Shown here: one piece after another, positions 1-10,735 of the stretch
Layout: every line of letters starts with the position of its first letter
Position numbering within the stretch: position 1 is the stretch's first letter
NCBI RefSeq assembly: GCF_023065955.2
Contig: NW_026622852.1
Location: forward strand, 6,976,423 to 7,040,422
Source of the DNA: Ursus arctos
Taxonomy: Eukaryota > Chordata > Mammalia > Carnivora > Ursidae
DNA: 64,000 bases
Direction of reading: 5' to 3'
Notes under the pieces: generated by a model
What the model was told of the DNA's origin: nothing
Database searches by the model: none
Seen by the model: only the letters and a program-made list of their open reading frames with translations
Translations under genes and position numbers: made by a program

Positions 1-60
1 AAAATCCAGCCCTAGAAGTCCACCAAACAACAGGGGAGGAACTGGAAGCACTGGGTTAGA

Positions 61-105
61 GGTGCTGTTGGGTTGCAGGTGCTGTTGGGTTGCAGGTGCT
101 GTTGG
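61..105. repeat. 17-bp tandem repeat, about 2.6 copies
   Basis: The unit ggtgctgttgggttgca occurs at 61-77 and 78-94 and partly at 95-105, with no mismatch in the full copies. It sits just upstream of the 69-bp minisatellite. The perfect match suggests a recent expansion. No coding role is seen. Confidence 0.9.
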
Positions 106-129
106 AGCACCACAGTTTATATTACTCCT

Positions 130-1170
130 TCATCTTGATAAAATGAATGGGGACAGGTTCCAGATGCCATAGCCAGCCCACGGCCTCATTGAGTTCCAGC
201 CATCCCAACAAAGCAGCCCCAGTACAGCACACAATGGGACACCCCCAATCAGTGCTCATTATAGTTCCAGTCATCTTGATGAGATGAGATAGGTACAAAA
301 CACTCCAGAACACTCTAGACGTATACCAGTTTGGATCCAGATGGCTTGCCAGGACATCTTCATTCAGAGTGATCCAGGACCATCTTGCATATGCCTTCTT
401 TGGTTCCAGCAGACCCACAGGACACCCCTTGCATGGAGTACTTCAGGAACCCCCAACCCATACTGGCCTTGGCTCCAACCACCCTACCAGGCACTCCTTG
501 TGCAGAGTGCTCCGTATACCCTGGCCCATATCCCACCTCAGCTCCAGCTACCCTGCCAGGGCATCCTCTGTGTTGAGCACCCCAGGACATCTTGAATTGC
601 ACCAACTTCAGCTTCAGTTGTCTTCCCAAGTTACCTTCTGGGTGGAGATCCCCAGGAACCTTTAGCTTACACCCACTTTACCTATAACTGTCTTGCCAGG
701 GTGTGCCCTGCATAGAGAACCCCAGGACCACCCAGATCACGCTCTGCCTTGGGTACAACCACCCCACTGGGATGCCTCTTGCATGAGGAGAACGGGAGCA
801 CCTCAACTCAGCTCTCGCTTAAACTTTAGCTACCTTGCCAAGGTGCCATCAGTGTGGAGAAAGCTGGGGCCCCCCTGGCTTGCACCAACTTCAGCTTCAG
901 CTGTCCTGCCAGGGCACTTTTTTCACAGAGAGCCCTAGGACTACTGGCCCACCCCCACTTCAGCTTTAGCAGCCCTGCCAGTGTGCTCTCTGTGCAAAGA
1001 GCCCCAGTACCACCCAGTTTGCACCCACTTCAGCTTCAGCTATCCTGTCAGGGTACCCTCTGCAAGGAGAGCCCTGGTACCAACCTAGTCCATGCCCACA
1101 TCAGCTCTGGACATCCACCAAGGTAGCCCAGCACATAGTGCCCCAAACCCCCAGCTCATACCAGCTATGG
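130..1170. repeat. Degenerate minisatellite, about 69-bp unit, about 15 copies
   Basis: A GC-richer block built from a recurring unit: a cttcagcttcagc stretch, then cctgccagggca, then ctgtgcagagagcccc, then an accaccc stretch. The ctgccagg landmark recurs near 350, 486, 552, 624, 692, 835, 907, 975 and 1043, giving a spacing of 66-72 bp. Copies differ at many positions and become hard to align before about 200. The ORFs of 60-98 aa seen here on both strands are by-products of the repeat and are not gene calls. The block leads directly into L1 ORF1-like sequence at about 1270, so it may be the 5' UTR of that element rather than an independent satellite. Confidence 0.75.
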
Positions 1171-1269
1171 TTCAATCCATCCAGCCAGTCACCAGGCATG
1201 CAAGTTCTACACAGGAGATGACCATACACAAGACCATTCCTTCAATGCAAGGAAAAATAGCTGTTCTGC

Positions 1270-2682
1270 TTAATTCATAGAAACAAATACAGAAAGTTAA
1301 GCAAAATGAGGAGAAAAAAAGAATATGCTCCAAATAAAAAAAAAAACAAGATAAAACCTGAAAAAAAGAACTAAATGGAAGAAATAGTGATATTCTTGAA
1401 AAAGAGTTTAAAGTAAAGATCATAAAGTGCTCACCAGACTGGAGAGAAGAGTAGAAGAACTCAGTGAGGACAACAAAGAAATATAAAATATAAAAAGAAC
1501 CAGTGAGAGTTAAAGAATATAATAACTGAAATAAAAAAATACCATAAAATTACAGTAGATTAGAAGAGAAGAGTAGATTAGAAGATGCAGAAGAATGGAT
1601 AAGTGATCGGGAAGACTGGGTAATGGAAAGCACACAAACTGAAGAGCAACAAAGTGAAAATTTTATAAAGAGGATAGGTTAAGGGATCTCTTGCACAATA
1701 TCAACTGAACAAACATTCTCATTCTAGGAATCCCAGAAGGAGAAGATAAAAGGGGGGGGGGCAAAAAACTTATTTGAAGAAGTTATTGCTGAAAACATTC
1801 CTAAACTGAAAAGGAAACAGACATTCCGGTTTACGAAGCACAGAGAGTTCCAAACAAGATAATTCAAAGAGGTCCACACCACAACATATAATAATTAAAA
1901 CATCAAAATTTAAAGATAAATAGAATTTTTAAAGTATCAGGAAAGAAGAAAATAGTTACAAACGAGAAACTGCTTAAGGCTAGCAGCTGATTATTCAGCA
2001 GAAATTTTGCAGACGAGAAGATAATGTCATGATATAGTCAAAGCGCTAAAAGGAAAAAAAAATTTACAACCAAGAATATCCTACTTGTCAAGTCTATCTT
2101 TTGGAATGAAGGAGAGATAAAGAGTTTCCCAGACAAACAGAAGTTAAAAAAGTTCATCACTACTAACCTGACCTTACAAGAAATATTAAATATTTATTGA
2201 TGAAATATTATTTCAATGAAATATTTTTCAGCCATAAATGAGAGTAAGTTCTTGCCATTTGTGACAACATGAATAGACTTGGAGAGTATCATTCCAAGTA
2301 AAATAATTTAGAGAAATACAAATACCATATTATTCCATTTATACATAGAATCTAAAGAAACAAAACCAACCAATGAGCCAATCAAAATCAGAAGCAGATC
2401 CATAAATACAGACAGCAAACTAATGGTTGCCAGAAAGCATGGGGGAGGGGAATGGGCAAAATGAGTCAAAGGGAGTAGGAGATTTAGGCTTCCTTCCAGT
2501 TACGGTATGAATAAGTCCTGAGGATAAAATGTACAGCAATGATATTATAATAGTAATGGTGTGTAGATGGTAGCTACACTTGTGGTGAGCATAGCAAAAT
2601 GTGTAGACTTGTTGAATCATTATATTGTACACTTGAAACTAATATAACATTGTTTGTCAACTCTACTTCAATTAAAAAAACC
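1270..2682 (+). mobile_element. Half-LINE-like L1 relic: ORF1-derived region joined to 3' UTR, no ORF2
   Basis: From about 1270 to 2190 the sequence follows the L1 ORF1 consensus in order: the ggaatcccagaaggagaaga block near 1730, the cagagagttccaaacaagat block near 1840, caaccaagaatatcctac near 2077, and gagagataaagagtttccc at 2111. Frameshifts and stops abolish any protein. Near 2230 it passes directly to L1 3' UTR sequence (cttgccatttgtgacaacat, then tacacttgtggtgagcatag and tgtacacttgaaactaat), ending in a short A-run at 2674-2680. ORF2, normally about 3.8 kb, is absent. That matches the HAL1 type of element, or an L1 with a large internal deletion. The minisatellite upstream may be its 5' UTR. 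Confidence 0.7.
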
Positions 2683-2687
2683 CCACA

Positions 2688-4565
2688 GTATCATTCATAT
2701 TTTCACTCTAAAAATGAAATATTTAATATAAATATGATAAAATATGTACAAGATCTATAGGAAAAAAACTCCAAATACTGATGAAAGAAATAAAAAAAAA
2801 TTGAGAAATATTCCATATTAATGGAGAGAAAGACTTAATACTGTCAAGATTTCAATACTTCCCAACCTGATGTATAGATCCAACGCAATCTCAATCAAAA
2901 TTCCAGCCTGTTATTTTATGGCTATTGACAAGCTAATTATAAAGTTTATGTGGGGGGCAAGACCCCATAATACCCAACACAATACTGAAAAAGAACAAAG
3001 TTGTAGGACTCAAACTATCCAATTCAAGACTTACTATAATGCTACTACAGTGTGGTATTGGCAAAAGAATACACAAATAGAACAATGGAACAGAATAGAG
3101 TGCCAAGAAAGGACCCAGATAAATGCAGTTAACTAATCTTTGACCAAGGAACAATAGAAATACAATAAAACAAAAATAGTCTCTTCAAAAAATGGTGCTG
3201 GAACAACTGGACATCCACATGCAAAAAAATCAATCTAGACACAGACCTTATACTCCTAACAAAAATAATTCAAAATGGATCACAGATATAAATTTAAAAT
3301 GTAAAACTATAAAATTCCTAGAAGATAACATAGGAGAAATTCCAGATGACAATGTTTGGTGTTGACTTTTAAGATATAACACCAAAGGCAAGATCCATGA
3401 CAGAAAGAATTGATGAACTAGATTCCATTAAAGTTAAACTTCTCTGCAATGAGAAAGTACTGTCAAGAGAATGAAAATAAAAACCACAGAGTGGAAAAAT
3501 ATGTTTACAAAAAACACATCTGATAAAAGATTATTGTCCAAAATACATGAAGAATAAGAAAACAAACAACTTAATTAAAAAATGGGCTAAATACCTGAAT
3601 GGACACCTAGCCAAAGAAGATAACATAAATGACAAAAAAGCAAATGAAAAGATTTTCTATATCACATATCATCAGGGAAATAGAAAGTAAAACAAGATAT
3701 CACTACACGCCTGTTAGATTGGCCAAAATCCAAAGCATGAACAATACCAAACACTGGTGAGGACGTGGAACAACAGGAATTCTTACTCATTGCTAGTGGT
3801 GATGAAAAATGTATAGCCACTTTGAAAGAGTTTGGCAGATTCTCACAAAAGTCAATATATGTTTGTCATATGATCTAGCAATCATCCTTATTTATATCTA
3901 CCCAAAAGAGTTGGTAACTTACATCCATATAAAAACCTGTGCATGTTATTTATAGAAACTTTCTCCATAATTGTCAGTACTTGTTAACAACCAAGATGTC
4001 TTTCTGTAGGTGAATGAATAAATAAACTGGTATATCCAGATAATGGAATATAATTCAGTGCTAAGACAGAATGAGCTATCAAGCTATGAAAAACAATGGA
4101 GAAAACTTAAATGCATATTACTACATGAAATGGCCAATCTGAGAAAGCTGCATACCATATGGATGATACTAATTCCATGATATTCTAAGACAGTGAAAAC
4201 ATCAGTGTTTGCCAGAGGTTTGGTAGGAGGAGGAATGAATAAGTGGAACACAGAAGATTTTTAGAATGGTGAAAACACGCTGAATGATACCATAATGATG
4301 GAGATATGTCATTATATGTTTGTCCAAACCTTTCGAATATACGACACCAAGAGTGAACCCTAAGGTAAACTATGGATGTTGGGTGATTATCATGTCTCAA
4401 AGTAGGGGTTTATCCTTGACAAAAAGAATGTATCATTCTGGTGAGTGATGTTGATAAGGAAGGAGGGTGTGCATGTGTGAGGGCAGTAGCCATATGGAAA
4501 ATCTCTGTACCTTAATCTCAGTTTTATAGTAAGCCTCTGACTGCTTAAAAAATAGTCTTTAAAAA
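2688..4565 (+). mobile_element. L1M relic: ORF2 C-terminal part plus 3' UTR
   Basis: Begins a few bases after the previous element's A-tail, inside ORF2 (gtgcaagatctata-like sequence near 2748). The frame at 2870-3136 still reads ...TYYNATTVWYWQKN...QWNRIE, a characteristic L1 ORF2 segment downstream of the reverse transcriptase core. Later blocks (atggtgctggaacaactgg at 3191, caccaaaggcaagatccatga near 3381, tggtgaggacgtggaacaacagg near 3754) continue in consensus order into a 3' UTR from about 4190. Many stops and indels make it non-functional. The 3' UTR resembles the L1ME/L1MD class and recurs at 4566-4925 and 51886-52475. Confidence 0.8.
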
Positions 4566-4925
4566 AAAGATCAGTGGTTGCCAGAGGTAAGCAGAGAGGG
4601 AGAAATGAATAAGGAGAGGACAGAATTTTTAGGGCAGTGAAATTACTCTGGATGATACTATCATGGTGAACACATGTCATTATATATTTTAAAAGACATA
4701 TAAGGTACAATACCAAATATATATACTAATGTAAAATATGGACTTTGGATGGTAATATCACGTCAACATAGGTTCATGAGTTCTTACAAATGCACCAGTC
4801 TGGTTGGGATGTTGACAGTAAGGAAGCTTTGCATATGTTGGGGTTGGGGGAATATGAAAAATCTGTGTGCCTTCCACTTAATTTTGCTGTGAACGTGAAA
4901 CTGCTTTAAAAAATAAAGTCTATTT
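4566..4925 (+). mobile_element. Second tandem copy of an L1M 3' UTR
   Basis: Starts with gatcagtggttgccagaggt and repeats, in the same order and orientation, the landmarks of 4195-4565: gaatgaataag, atttttag..cagtgaaa, tgatactat, tgtcattatat, atggtgatta-type sequence, gatgttgataaggaagg-type sequence, and a final actgctttaaaaaataaagtct. Divergence from the first copy is large, so either two related L1Ms inserted side by side or an old duplication occurred. Confidence 0.7.
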
Positions 4926-5394
4926 TTAAATTTTAATAGTAAGTATAATGTTTTGTGTGTGCGTGTGTTCTGTGAGTTTTCCTAGTGAATTATCAAACTT
5001 GCACAGGTAGTGGGAATCCCTGACTCTATGCCGTGATGGTCATATGTGAGAGGGCTTGAGAACATCCAAACTTTTACCTAGTGTCTGAAATAAAGTCTGT
5101 CTTGTGGGGGAGTATACCCCCTAACCTGTGAAGTTTGGCCTAACTCCCTGCAGTTGATTTCAAAAGTAACTGCAGATTGAAACAAGATAAAAATAGAAGG
5201 CAACAAAAATTGAGCATGATCTTTAAATACCTTCTTGAAGTTTGTCTTTATTTTAAATTCTCTTAAAATTTTATCTATTACTGACTTTCTGTTTCAGAGG
5301 GTCATTAAGATTTTCTGACAGTGACACAATGAGGATTTTACCCTCCAATTTTTAAGACTTCCAATGAATAATTCACTGTCATTGTCTACATCCA
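4926..5394. other. Unassigned intergenic DNA
   Basis: AT-rich non-repetitive sequence apart from a short tgtgtgtgcgtgtgt run near 4954. I see no coding frame and recognise no repeat family. Confidence 0.6.
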
Positions 5395-5670
5395 TTCATT
5401 CTTTTACCTGCAGACCAGGCTCCACATTCCAGCAACAGTGATTTTTACAAAATAGAAAAACTCTTTACATGATCCCATGGGGGGGGGGGGGGAATGCCTT
5501 TAAAGCTTCTCAATGCTCTGAGATAAATAACATAAGACTTAAGATGGTCTTGCATGCCCTTCTGATGGAGTTCTTATATTTTTCCTTCAACCTCATTCCT
5601 ACCACGTCACAAATCTCTCCCTATGCACAGGCCACAGCAGCCTTCATTCTGATCCACAAATATGACATTA
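5395..5670 (+). mobile_element. L2-like LINE 3' relic
   Basis: The order of motifs resembles the L2 3' region: cacattccagcaacagtgat, then catgatccca in place of catgtcactcc, then a stretch matching the catgatctggcccctgcctacc landmark (cttgcatgcccttctgatgg), caacctcattcctaccac, and ctctccctatgcacaggccacagcagcc. It is strongly diverged and contains a 14-G run. The 99-aa ORF across it is chance. An ancient unrelated fragment is possible. Confidence 0.5.
5479..5492 (+). repeat. 14-base G homopolymer
   Basis: An uninterrupted run of G following gatcccat. It lies inside the L2-like relic and probably varies in length between individuals or reads. Confidence 0.9.
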
Positions 5671-6216
5671 ACTTGTTCATCATGACAATCTTCCTAAATT
5701 CTTTATGTCCTTGGAGTCAACCATCAGGAGGAGAGAGCTACACTGCCAGCATGATGATGCCAATATGAAAGATGGGAAGGAAGAGATGAGAGGTACCTCA
5801 GAAGAAAAAGAGACAGTCCCTGGTGACAGACAGTTTCTGAGGGGCAATTTGCCCCAAACAATGATAAAAAATGGAACTAATTGCTATGAAATGAGATAGT
5901 TTGAGTTCAGCTTTCCCGTAATTAATGTATTGTGTGAATGCCTAATTCTCTCACATTTTTCTCTATTTAATTTAGTGAAAAAAATGATTGAAGGTTAGAA
6001 CAAAAAAAGATTTCCTTCCTGAGTATAAAGGCATTATTCACCTATCATTTTCCTTGACACCTTCTCTAGTAATCTGAATATATTAATTAGGTTTCACTAT
6101 AGACTAGAAGCATAAAGACATATATGAGTTATTTTAATCACATGACACTATTTTAAGGGTTATAATTATTAAAAAATACCAACAAAAACCCACAGATTAT
6201 TCCTGAATAGCTGTTT
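5671..6216. other. Unassigned intergenic DNA
   Basis: No repeat family or conserved frame recognised. The final 18 bases (6217-6234) are the 5' TSD of the next SINE. Confidence 0.6.
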
Positions 6217-6234
6217 AAGAAATACTTCTTGTAG

Positions 6235-6429
6235 GGGCACCTGGGTGGCACAGCGGTTAAGCGTCTGCCTTCGGCTCAGGGCGTGATCCCGGCAATATGA
6301 GATCAAGCCCCACATCAGGCTCCTCTGCTATGAGCCTGCTTCTCCCTCTCCCACTCCCCCTGCTTGTGTTCCCTCTCTCGCTGGCTGTCTCTATCTCTGT
6401 CAAATAAATAAAATCTTTAAAAAAATAAA
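6235..6429 (+). mobile_element. Can-SINE with 18-bp TSD
   Basis: A complete tRNA-Lys-derived carnivore SINE. The head gggcacctgggtggc and cagcggttaagcgtctgcc cover the Pol III A-box region, gatcaagccccac is the B-box equivalent, followed by a CT-rich middle and an aataaataaaatcttt tail. The perfect 18-bp direct repeat aagaaatacttcttgtag flanks it at 6217-6234 and 6430-6447, proving target-primed insertion. A small change (caatatga for the more usual cgttatggga) marks divergence from the arctoid consensus. Confidence 0.97.
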
Positions 6430-6688
6430 AAGAAATACTTCTTGTAGTGATTTCTTACTTTTGATCCAAGTCTAGTTGCTGAATGAAAGATTTGTCATTT
6501 CACATATGAAGTCAATTAGAGATTTTTACTAATATTTTTTTTTCTACTAAATACTCAAGAATGAACAAAGGTAGCAAGAATGAATGTTACAAAGCTTAAG
6601 AAATGCCATGGAAATAATCTGTTTTCTACTGTCAGAATCCTCTGGGAATGGCAAATTAGGACTTTGTTAGTCTTCTGCTGTTACTTTT

Positions 6689-6880
6689 TTTTTTTTTTAA
6701 GATTTTATTTATTTATGTGACAGAGAGACAACCAGCGAGAGAGGGAACACAGCAGGGGAGAGGGAGAGGAAGAAGCAGGCTCCCAGCCGAGGAGCCCGAT
6801 GTGGGACTCGATCCCGGAAGGCCAGTATCACGCCCTGAGCCGAAGGCAGACGCTTAACGACTGCGCTACCCAGGCACCCC
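6689..6880 (-). mobile_element. Can-SINE, inverted, 16-bp TSD
   Basis: Reverse-complement Can-SINE: poly-T and aagattttatttattta at the left, a GA-rich middle, then tgagccgaaggcagacgcttaac and ctacccaggcacccc at the right. The TSD ttctgctgttactttt lies at 6673-6688 and 6881-6896. It faces the SINE at 6235-6429, with about 260 bp between them. Confidence 0.97.
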
Positions 6881-7060
6881 TTCTGCTGTTACTTTTATTT
6901 CTAAAAAACAAGGTTTCCAATGTCTTCTCCTCTCCAGCTCTCTCCCTTCAAAGGGAAGGCCAACGGGCTTCATTTCACCAAAGTCTCTCCTGCCTAAACT
7001 GAAGATGTTACTACAAAAAATAGGTTAAATAAATAGACCTAAAAAATTAATTACATATTG

Positions 7061-7238
7061 GGGCACCTGGGTGGTGTCGTCGGTTGAGCGCCCTTCTCTT
7101 GGATTTGTCTCAGGTCAGGATCTCCAGGTCGTGAGACTGAGCTCTTGTCAGGCTCCATACTCAGTGTAGTCTGCTTGAGATTCTCTCCTCCTCCCTCTGC
7201 CCTTCCTGCTCATGCTGTCTCTCTCTAATATAAACAAT
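7061..7238 (+). mobile_element. Older Can-SINE with 11-bp TSD
   Basis: Starts gggcacctgggtggtgtcgtcggttgagcg and contains caggtcgtgagactgagctc and a CT-rich tail, but has lost a clean A-tail (it ends ctctctaatataaacaat). The candidate TSD attacatattg is at 7050-7060 and 7239-7249. Sequence differs more from consensus than its two neighbours, so it is probably an older subfamily. Confidence 0.9.
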
Positions 7239-7309
7239 ATTACATATTGTTTATATTACACAAAATGTAATTAATGCCTAATATAAAATAGACAATAAAC
7301 AATTAAGCT

Positions 7310-7715
7310 TTTAAAAATTAATTACATATTAAGATAAAATATAAAAGAAATCAAATTACATTATCAATTTCATAGAATGATCTATTTGTTTTTCTTATAT
7401 ATTCTCTTGATTCTGGGTTATAAAATAAAGTAGGTAAAGAGTGATTTCAATTCTTTAAATGCTACCCTTAAGCCATAGATTTTTTTTTTCATTTCTTAAT
7501 TCTAAGAAACAGATATTTTTAATTAACTAAATGTAAGGATAAAATATATAGGAAATGAAATTGCATTTACATGTTTTTTTCATAGATGGTTTATACATGT
7601 ATCTTTCTTTTAAACTCTGGATTATGAAATAATATCAGTGAAAAAGTGATTTCACTTTTTTAAACTCTATCTTTGAGCCTTACATATATGCATATATTTT
7701 TAATTTCTTAGTCTG
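7310..7715 (+). repeat. Diverged tandem duplication, about 200-bp unit
   Basis: Unit 1 (about 7310-7505) and unit 2 (about 7510-7715) share an ordered series: aaggataaaatata-like start, rgaaat..aaatt.cattta, ttcatagatg, ctttctt, ctctggattatgaaata-type sequence, agtgatttca, ttaa..ctctat/ctacc, gagcc, and a closing tttaatttctta. Identity looks moderate, so the duplication is old. A piece of the unit start (aaaaattaattacatatt) also lies at 7043-7059, before the SINE, hinting at a third broken copy. Confidence 0.7.
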
Positions 7716-9755
7716 TGGAATCAAAGATGCAACTCCCAAACTCTATGAAAGGCAACATATTTTAGGAAGCTCTTTTAACTATTTATACTATTCAATGAAC
7801 AACAAAAATAAAACTTTATCAAATTACATACTCTAAAAGTTTATGCATGTAGTGAAGGTCATAAGGACATCTATTTGAGGGCAAGCTAAACCTAATATAT
7901 CCTTGAAGTAATCTGTCTCTTTTGAGGATAAAAATTTTGAAAGATCTCAGATACATTAGAGAAGAAAGGGCTTATTTTTTATTAAAAATCAATATTACTT
8001 ACTTCACAAAATATATGTAAGCTGAGTCCATTTAGAGACCTGCCAGTATCCTCCAAACTCATATTACAGAAGTTTAAATCTCTCTGGAGGGCGGGGCAGG
8101 GAGTAGGAGATAAACATTACCTGCTGAATCCCATTCAGTTCTCAGACAATATACTGACTGCGTACCTGGCAGTGTACCTGATCATGGTCTATGAGGCAAT
8201 AAATACCGTGGGTTCCTGACCTGGGATTAACTGAAGAGTTTTGAAAAGTTAATGTGATTTACTCATAGTATGATTTAGAAGGGAAGTCAGTCCAAAATGC
8301 GTTAAGTATTGACTGCAAAAGCAATTCCACATTGTGGAAGCTGTGCCAGATTATAGAAGAGGATAAAAGTCTGGCCTCCACTGCATTCCCCAACCTGTAA
8401 TTTCTGAAGTTACAAGAAAAAATTTAACTTTGAAACTATTTCAGAAAGCCCATAGGAGGAAAAGTACACTATGGAAAAGGCTGACTTAAAAGTGAGATTT
8501 TTTTATATGGTATGTTTGGTGCTAAATATGGAAATAGCAACTTTGCAGTAATTAAGGACTTGGGAAACATCTAGCAGATTTCTGTATATTTTAATAATAT
8601 AATAAGTAAAGGATTAGATATCCTTTGTACTGCTAAAAATTTCTGCAGGGGAAATATATCAGGGTTCAGATCTTTGCAATGCAATGATGGTTATGAAGAA
8701 TACCTGTGCCCAAGACAAGTGCCTGACAGGGATTTTATTTTCCATTTTGTATTTTACTATTAATGTTAGGATAAATTGGCCATGTCCTCATTAAGCAGGA
8801 ATTATCCTGCCTATATGCTGAAGGGTGGTATAACTAGGCTCTTAATGCTATAAAAGCTTTGAGAAATAAATAGCTGTGAAGTGTCAATTTTTCCTCTTTT
8901 CAAGTATTGCTTGGTAACACTAAAAATCAACTTCCTTTCAGTTAGTCCCTTCATAATCCAATTATAGCTTCAAAGTTTATGTTATGTGTACTAACAAGAA
9001 AATTCACAGAGAAGACATGTAATTTTCAAGTTAATAATATAGAAAGAAATTATTTGAAATGTAACTTTTCTTTCCTACAAAATTATTGACATTTTGATAC
9101 ATTAGAGACATACAAACTATGGACTTGCTTTTTGGTGGCAGCCATTTTACATGTATCAAATAATAACTTGTTCTGAAGATCCTGCAGTGTCTTGAAGAGG
9201 TAAACACTTCTTGTTTTTATGAGATAAACTGAAAATTTTGATTTAGACTAAAACTAGATCTTGGTTCAATTGAATCATCATGTGGTCCTACTCTTTTTAG
9301 TCCTTCAGACTTCCCCATTTCCCAACATTTTATTGCTGTGATGTATGATGATTAATTAAAGGGGATTATATCTGTAAAAGACAAACACTGACACTTCCTC
9401 CTGCTGATTCCAGTGCTTTTGGAAACCTTAGCCCTGTACTAAATTAGAATGTCAAAATATGCTGATGACCTTTGCATCGAAGAGAACTATATGGAAGTTA
9501 ATAGGAACGGGCTATTTAGACTGCAGTTATCTTATTAGCGCAAGGATGTGTTAAAGCCAGCAATAATGTATAGCAAGCATTTTATTATCACAAGGAGTGG
9601 AAGACGATTCACACAGTTAAGCAGTCAGTGCACAAATATTTGTCCATCCTTATCTTCAGTATAGTCTAAAAGAATTAGAAAAATAAAATAAAGCAAAATA
9701 ATAGAAATATACCATTTCTGTGGATTCAAAGTACAGAAGGAGTGTGGACAATTTT
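7716..9755. other. Unassigned intergenic DNA
   Basis: About 2 kb without a recognised repeat. Composition is AT-rich with ordinary texture, and both strands are broken by frequent stops. Conserved non-coding elements cannot be excluded without alignment. Confidence 0.6.
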
Positions 9756-9790
9756 AACACACACACGCACACACACACACACACACACAC
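9756..9790. repeat. (CA)n microsatellite
   Basis: About 35 bases of CA repeat with a single cgc interruption near 9767. Likely polymorphic. Confidence 0.95.
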
Positions 9791-9849
9791 TGGATGTAAA
9801 TTATTCTTTCTTCATTTTTCTCTTCCGCTTTTCCTCCATTTCATTTTTT

Positions 9850-10040
9850 TTAAAGATTTTTTTTATTTATTCAACAGAGATAGAGACAGCCAATGAGAGA
9901 GGGAACACAAGCAGGGGGAGTGGGAGAGGAAGAAGCAGGCTCATAGCAGAGGAGCCTGATGTGGGGCTCGATCCCATAACGCAGGGATCACACCCTGAGC
10001 CGAAGGCAGACGCTTAACCGCTGTGCCACCCAGGCGCCCC
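9850..10040 (-). mobile_element. Can-SINE, inverted, 14-bp TSD
   Basis: Reverse-complement Can-SINE, from taaagattttttttatttatt to ccacccaggcgcccc. The TSD ccatttcatttttt is at 9836-9849 and 10041-10054. The 91-aa ORF beginning in the CA repeat simply reads through this SINE and is not a gene. Confidence 0.97.
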
Positions 10041-10054
10041 CCATTTCATTTTTT

Positions 10055-10735
10055 GATTGGACTCTTACCAACTCCATATTTACAAAAAAAAAAAAAAAGT
10101 TAACCGCAAACGTTTATTGTTGAAAATTAATGCTGTTAATAAAATGGTTGATACAACTAGATTTTAATTTCTTATTAGACTATCTAATTTTATACTATAA
10201 AAACAGCTAATTGTTTTTAAAGTATGCATAAAGACTCTAAGGAATGGAGGGCTTGGGAGATGTGGAAAGGAAAGAAATAAAAAGTGACAGAACAGATAAA
10301 AGGGTGAAAAGAGAAACTCTAAGAGGAAGGACCTGTGTGGGCAGTAAATGTACTTTGGCAGAGGAGGGAGGCACAAATGGCAGTGTGAGCAGAAGACACC
10401 CACTTAGAGGAATTCCAAGTAGAAAAGTTTGTATATATAGAGACAGCTGTCTCCAGGAAAAATATACGTCTCCCTGGTAAGTCCCAAAGTGCTTCATTCC
10501 TCAAAATCTGATAATTATCTGCTTCATATCTAATTCCATCTAATTCAGCACAATGTGGATTTGCTCCCTGCCTCTGGCTGGTTTTCCTGAATCAGATCAA
10601 ACATCCGAAGTTACCCAGAAACTCCCAGATTACATCCAGAATCCTGATGTTATTATTAACAGTATTCTCTTTTACTCTCACCAGTGGTGAGACTTAGACA
10701 ATAAATTATATGGTCATTTAAATATGTTGTGGAAA
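10055..10735. other. Unassigned intergenic DNA
   Basis: Contains an A-run at 10084-10098. Overlapping ORFs of 61-86 aa occur on both strands near 10164-10504, but their composition is low-complexity and none resembles a known protein. I take them as chance. Confidence 0.55.

Noticed and set aside
130..1170. Overlapping proline/serine/leucine-rich ORFs, which look like a secreted repeat protein
   Set aside because: Several frames and both strands are open because of the 69-bp minisatellite. The copies carry indels that shift the frame.
130..1170. CRISPR-like array
   Set aside because: The recurring unit is degenerate throughout, without conserved repeats and unique spacers, and the context is mammalian.
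6235..6429. Possible functional tRNA gene at the SINE head
   Set aside because: The A- and B-box-like sequence belongs to a Can-SINE with tail and TSD; no intact cloverleaf.
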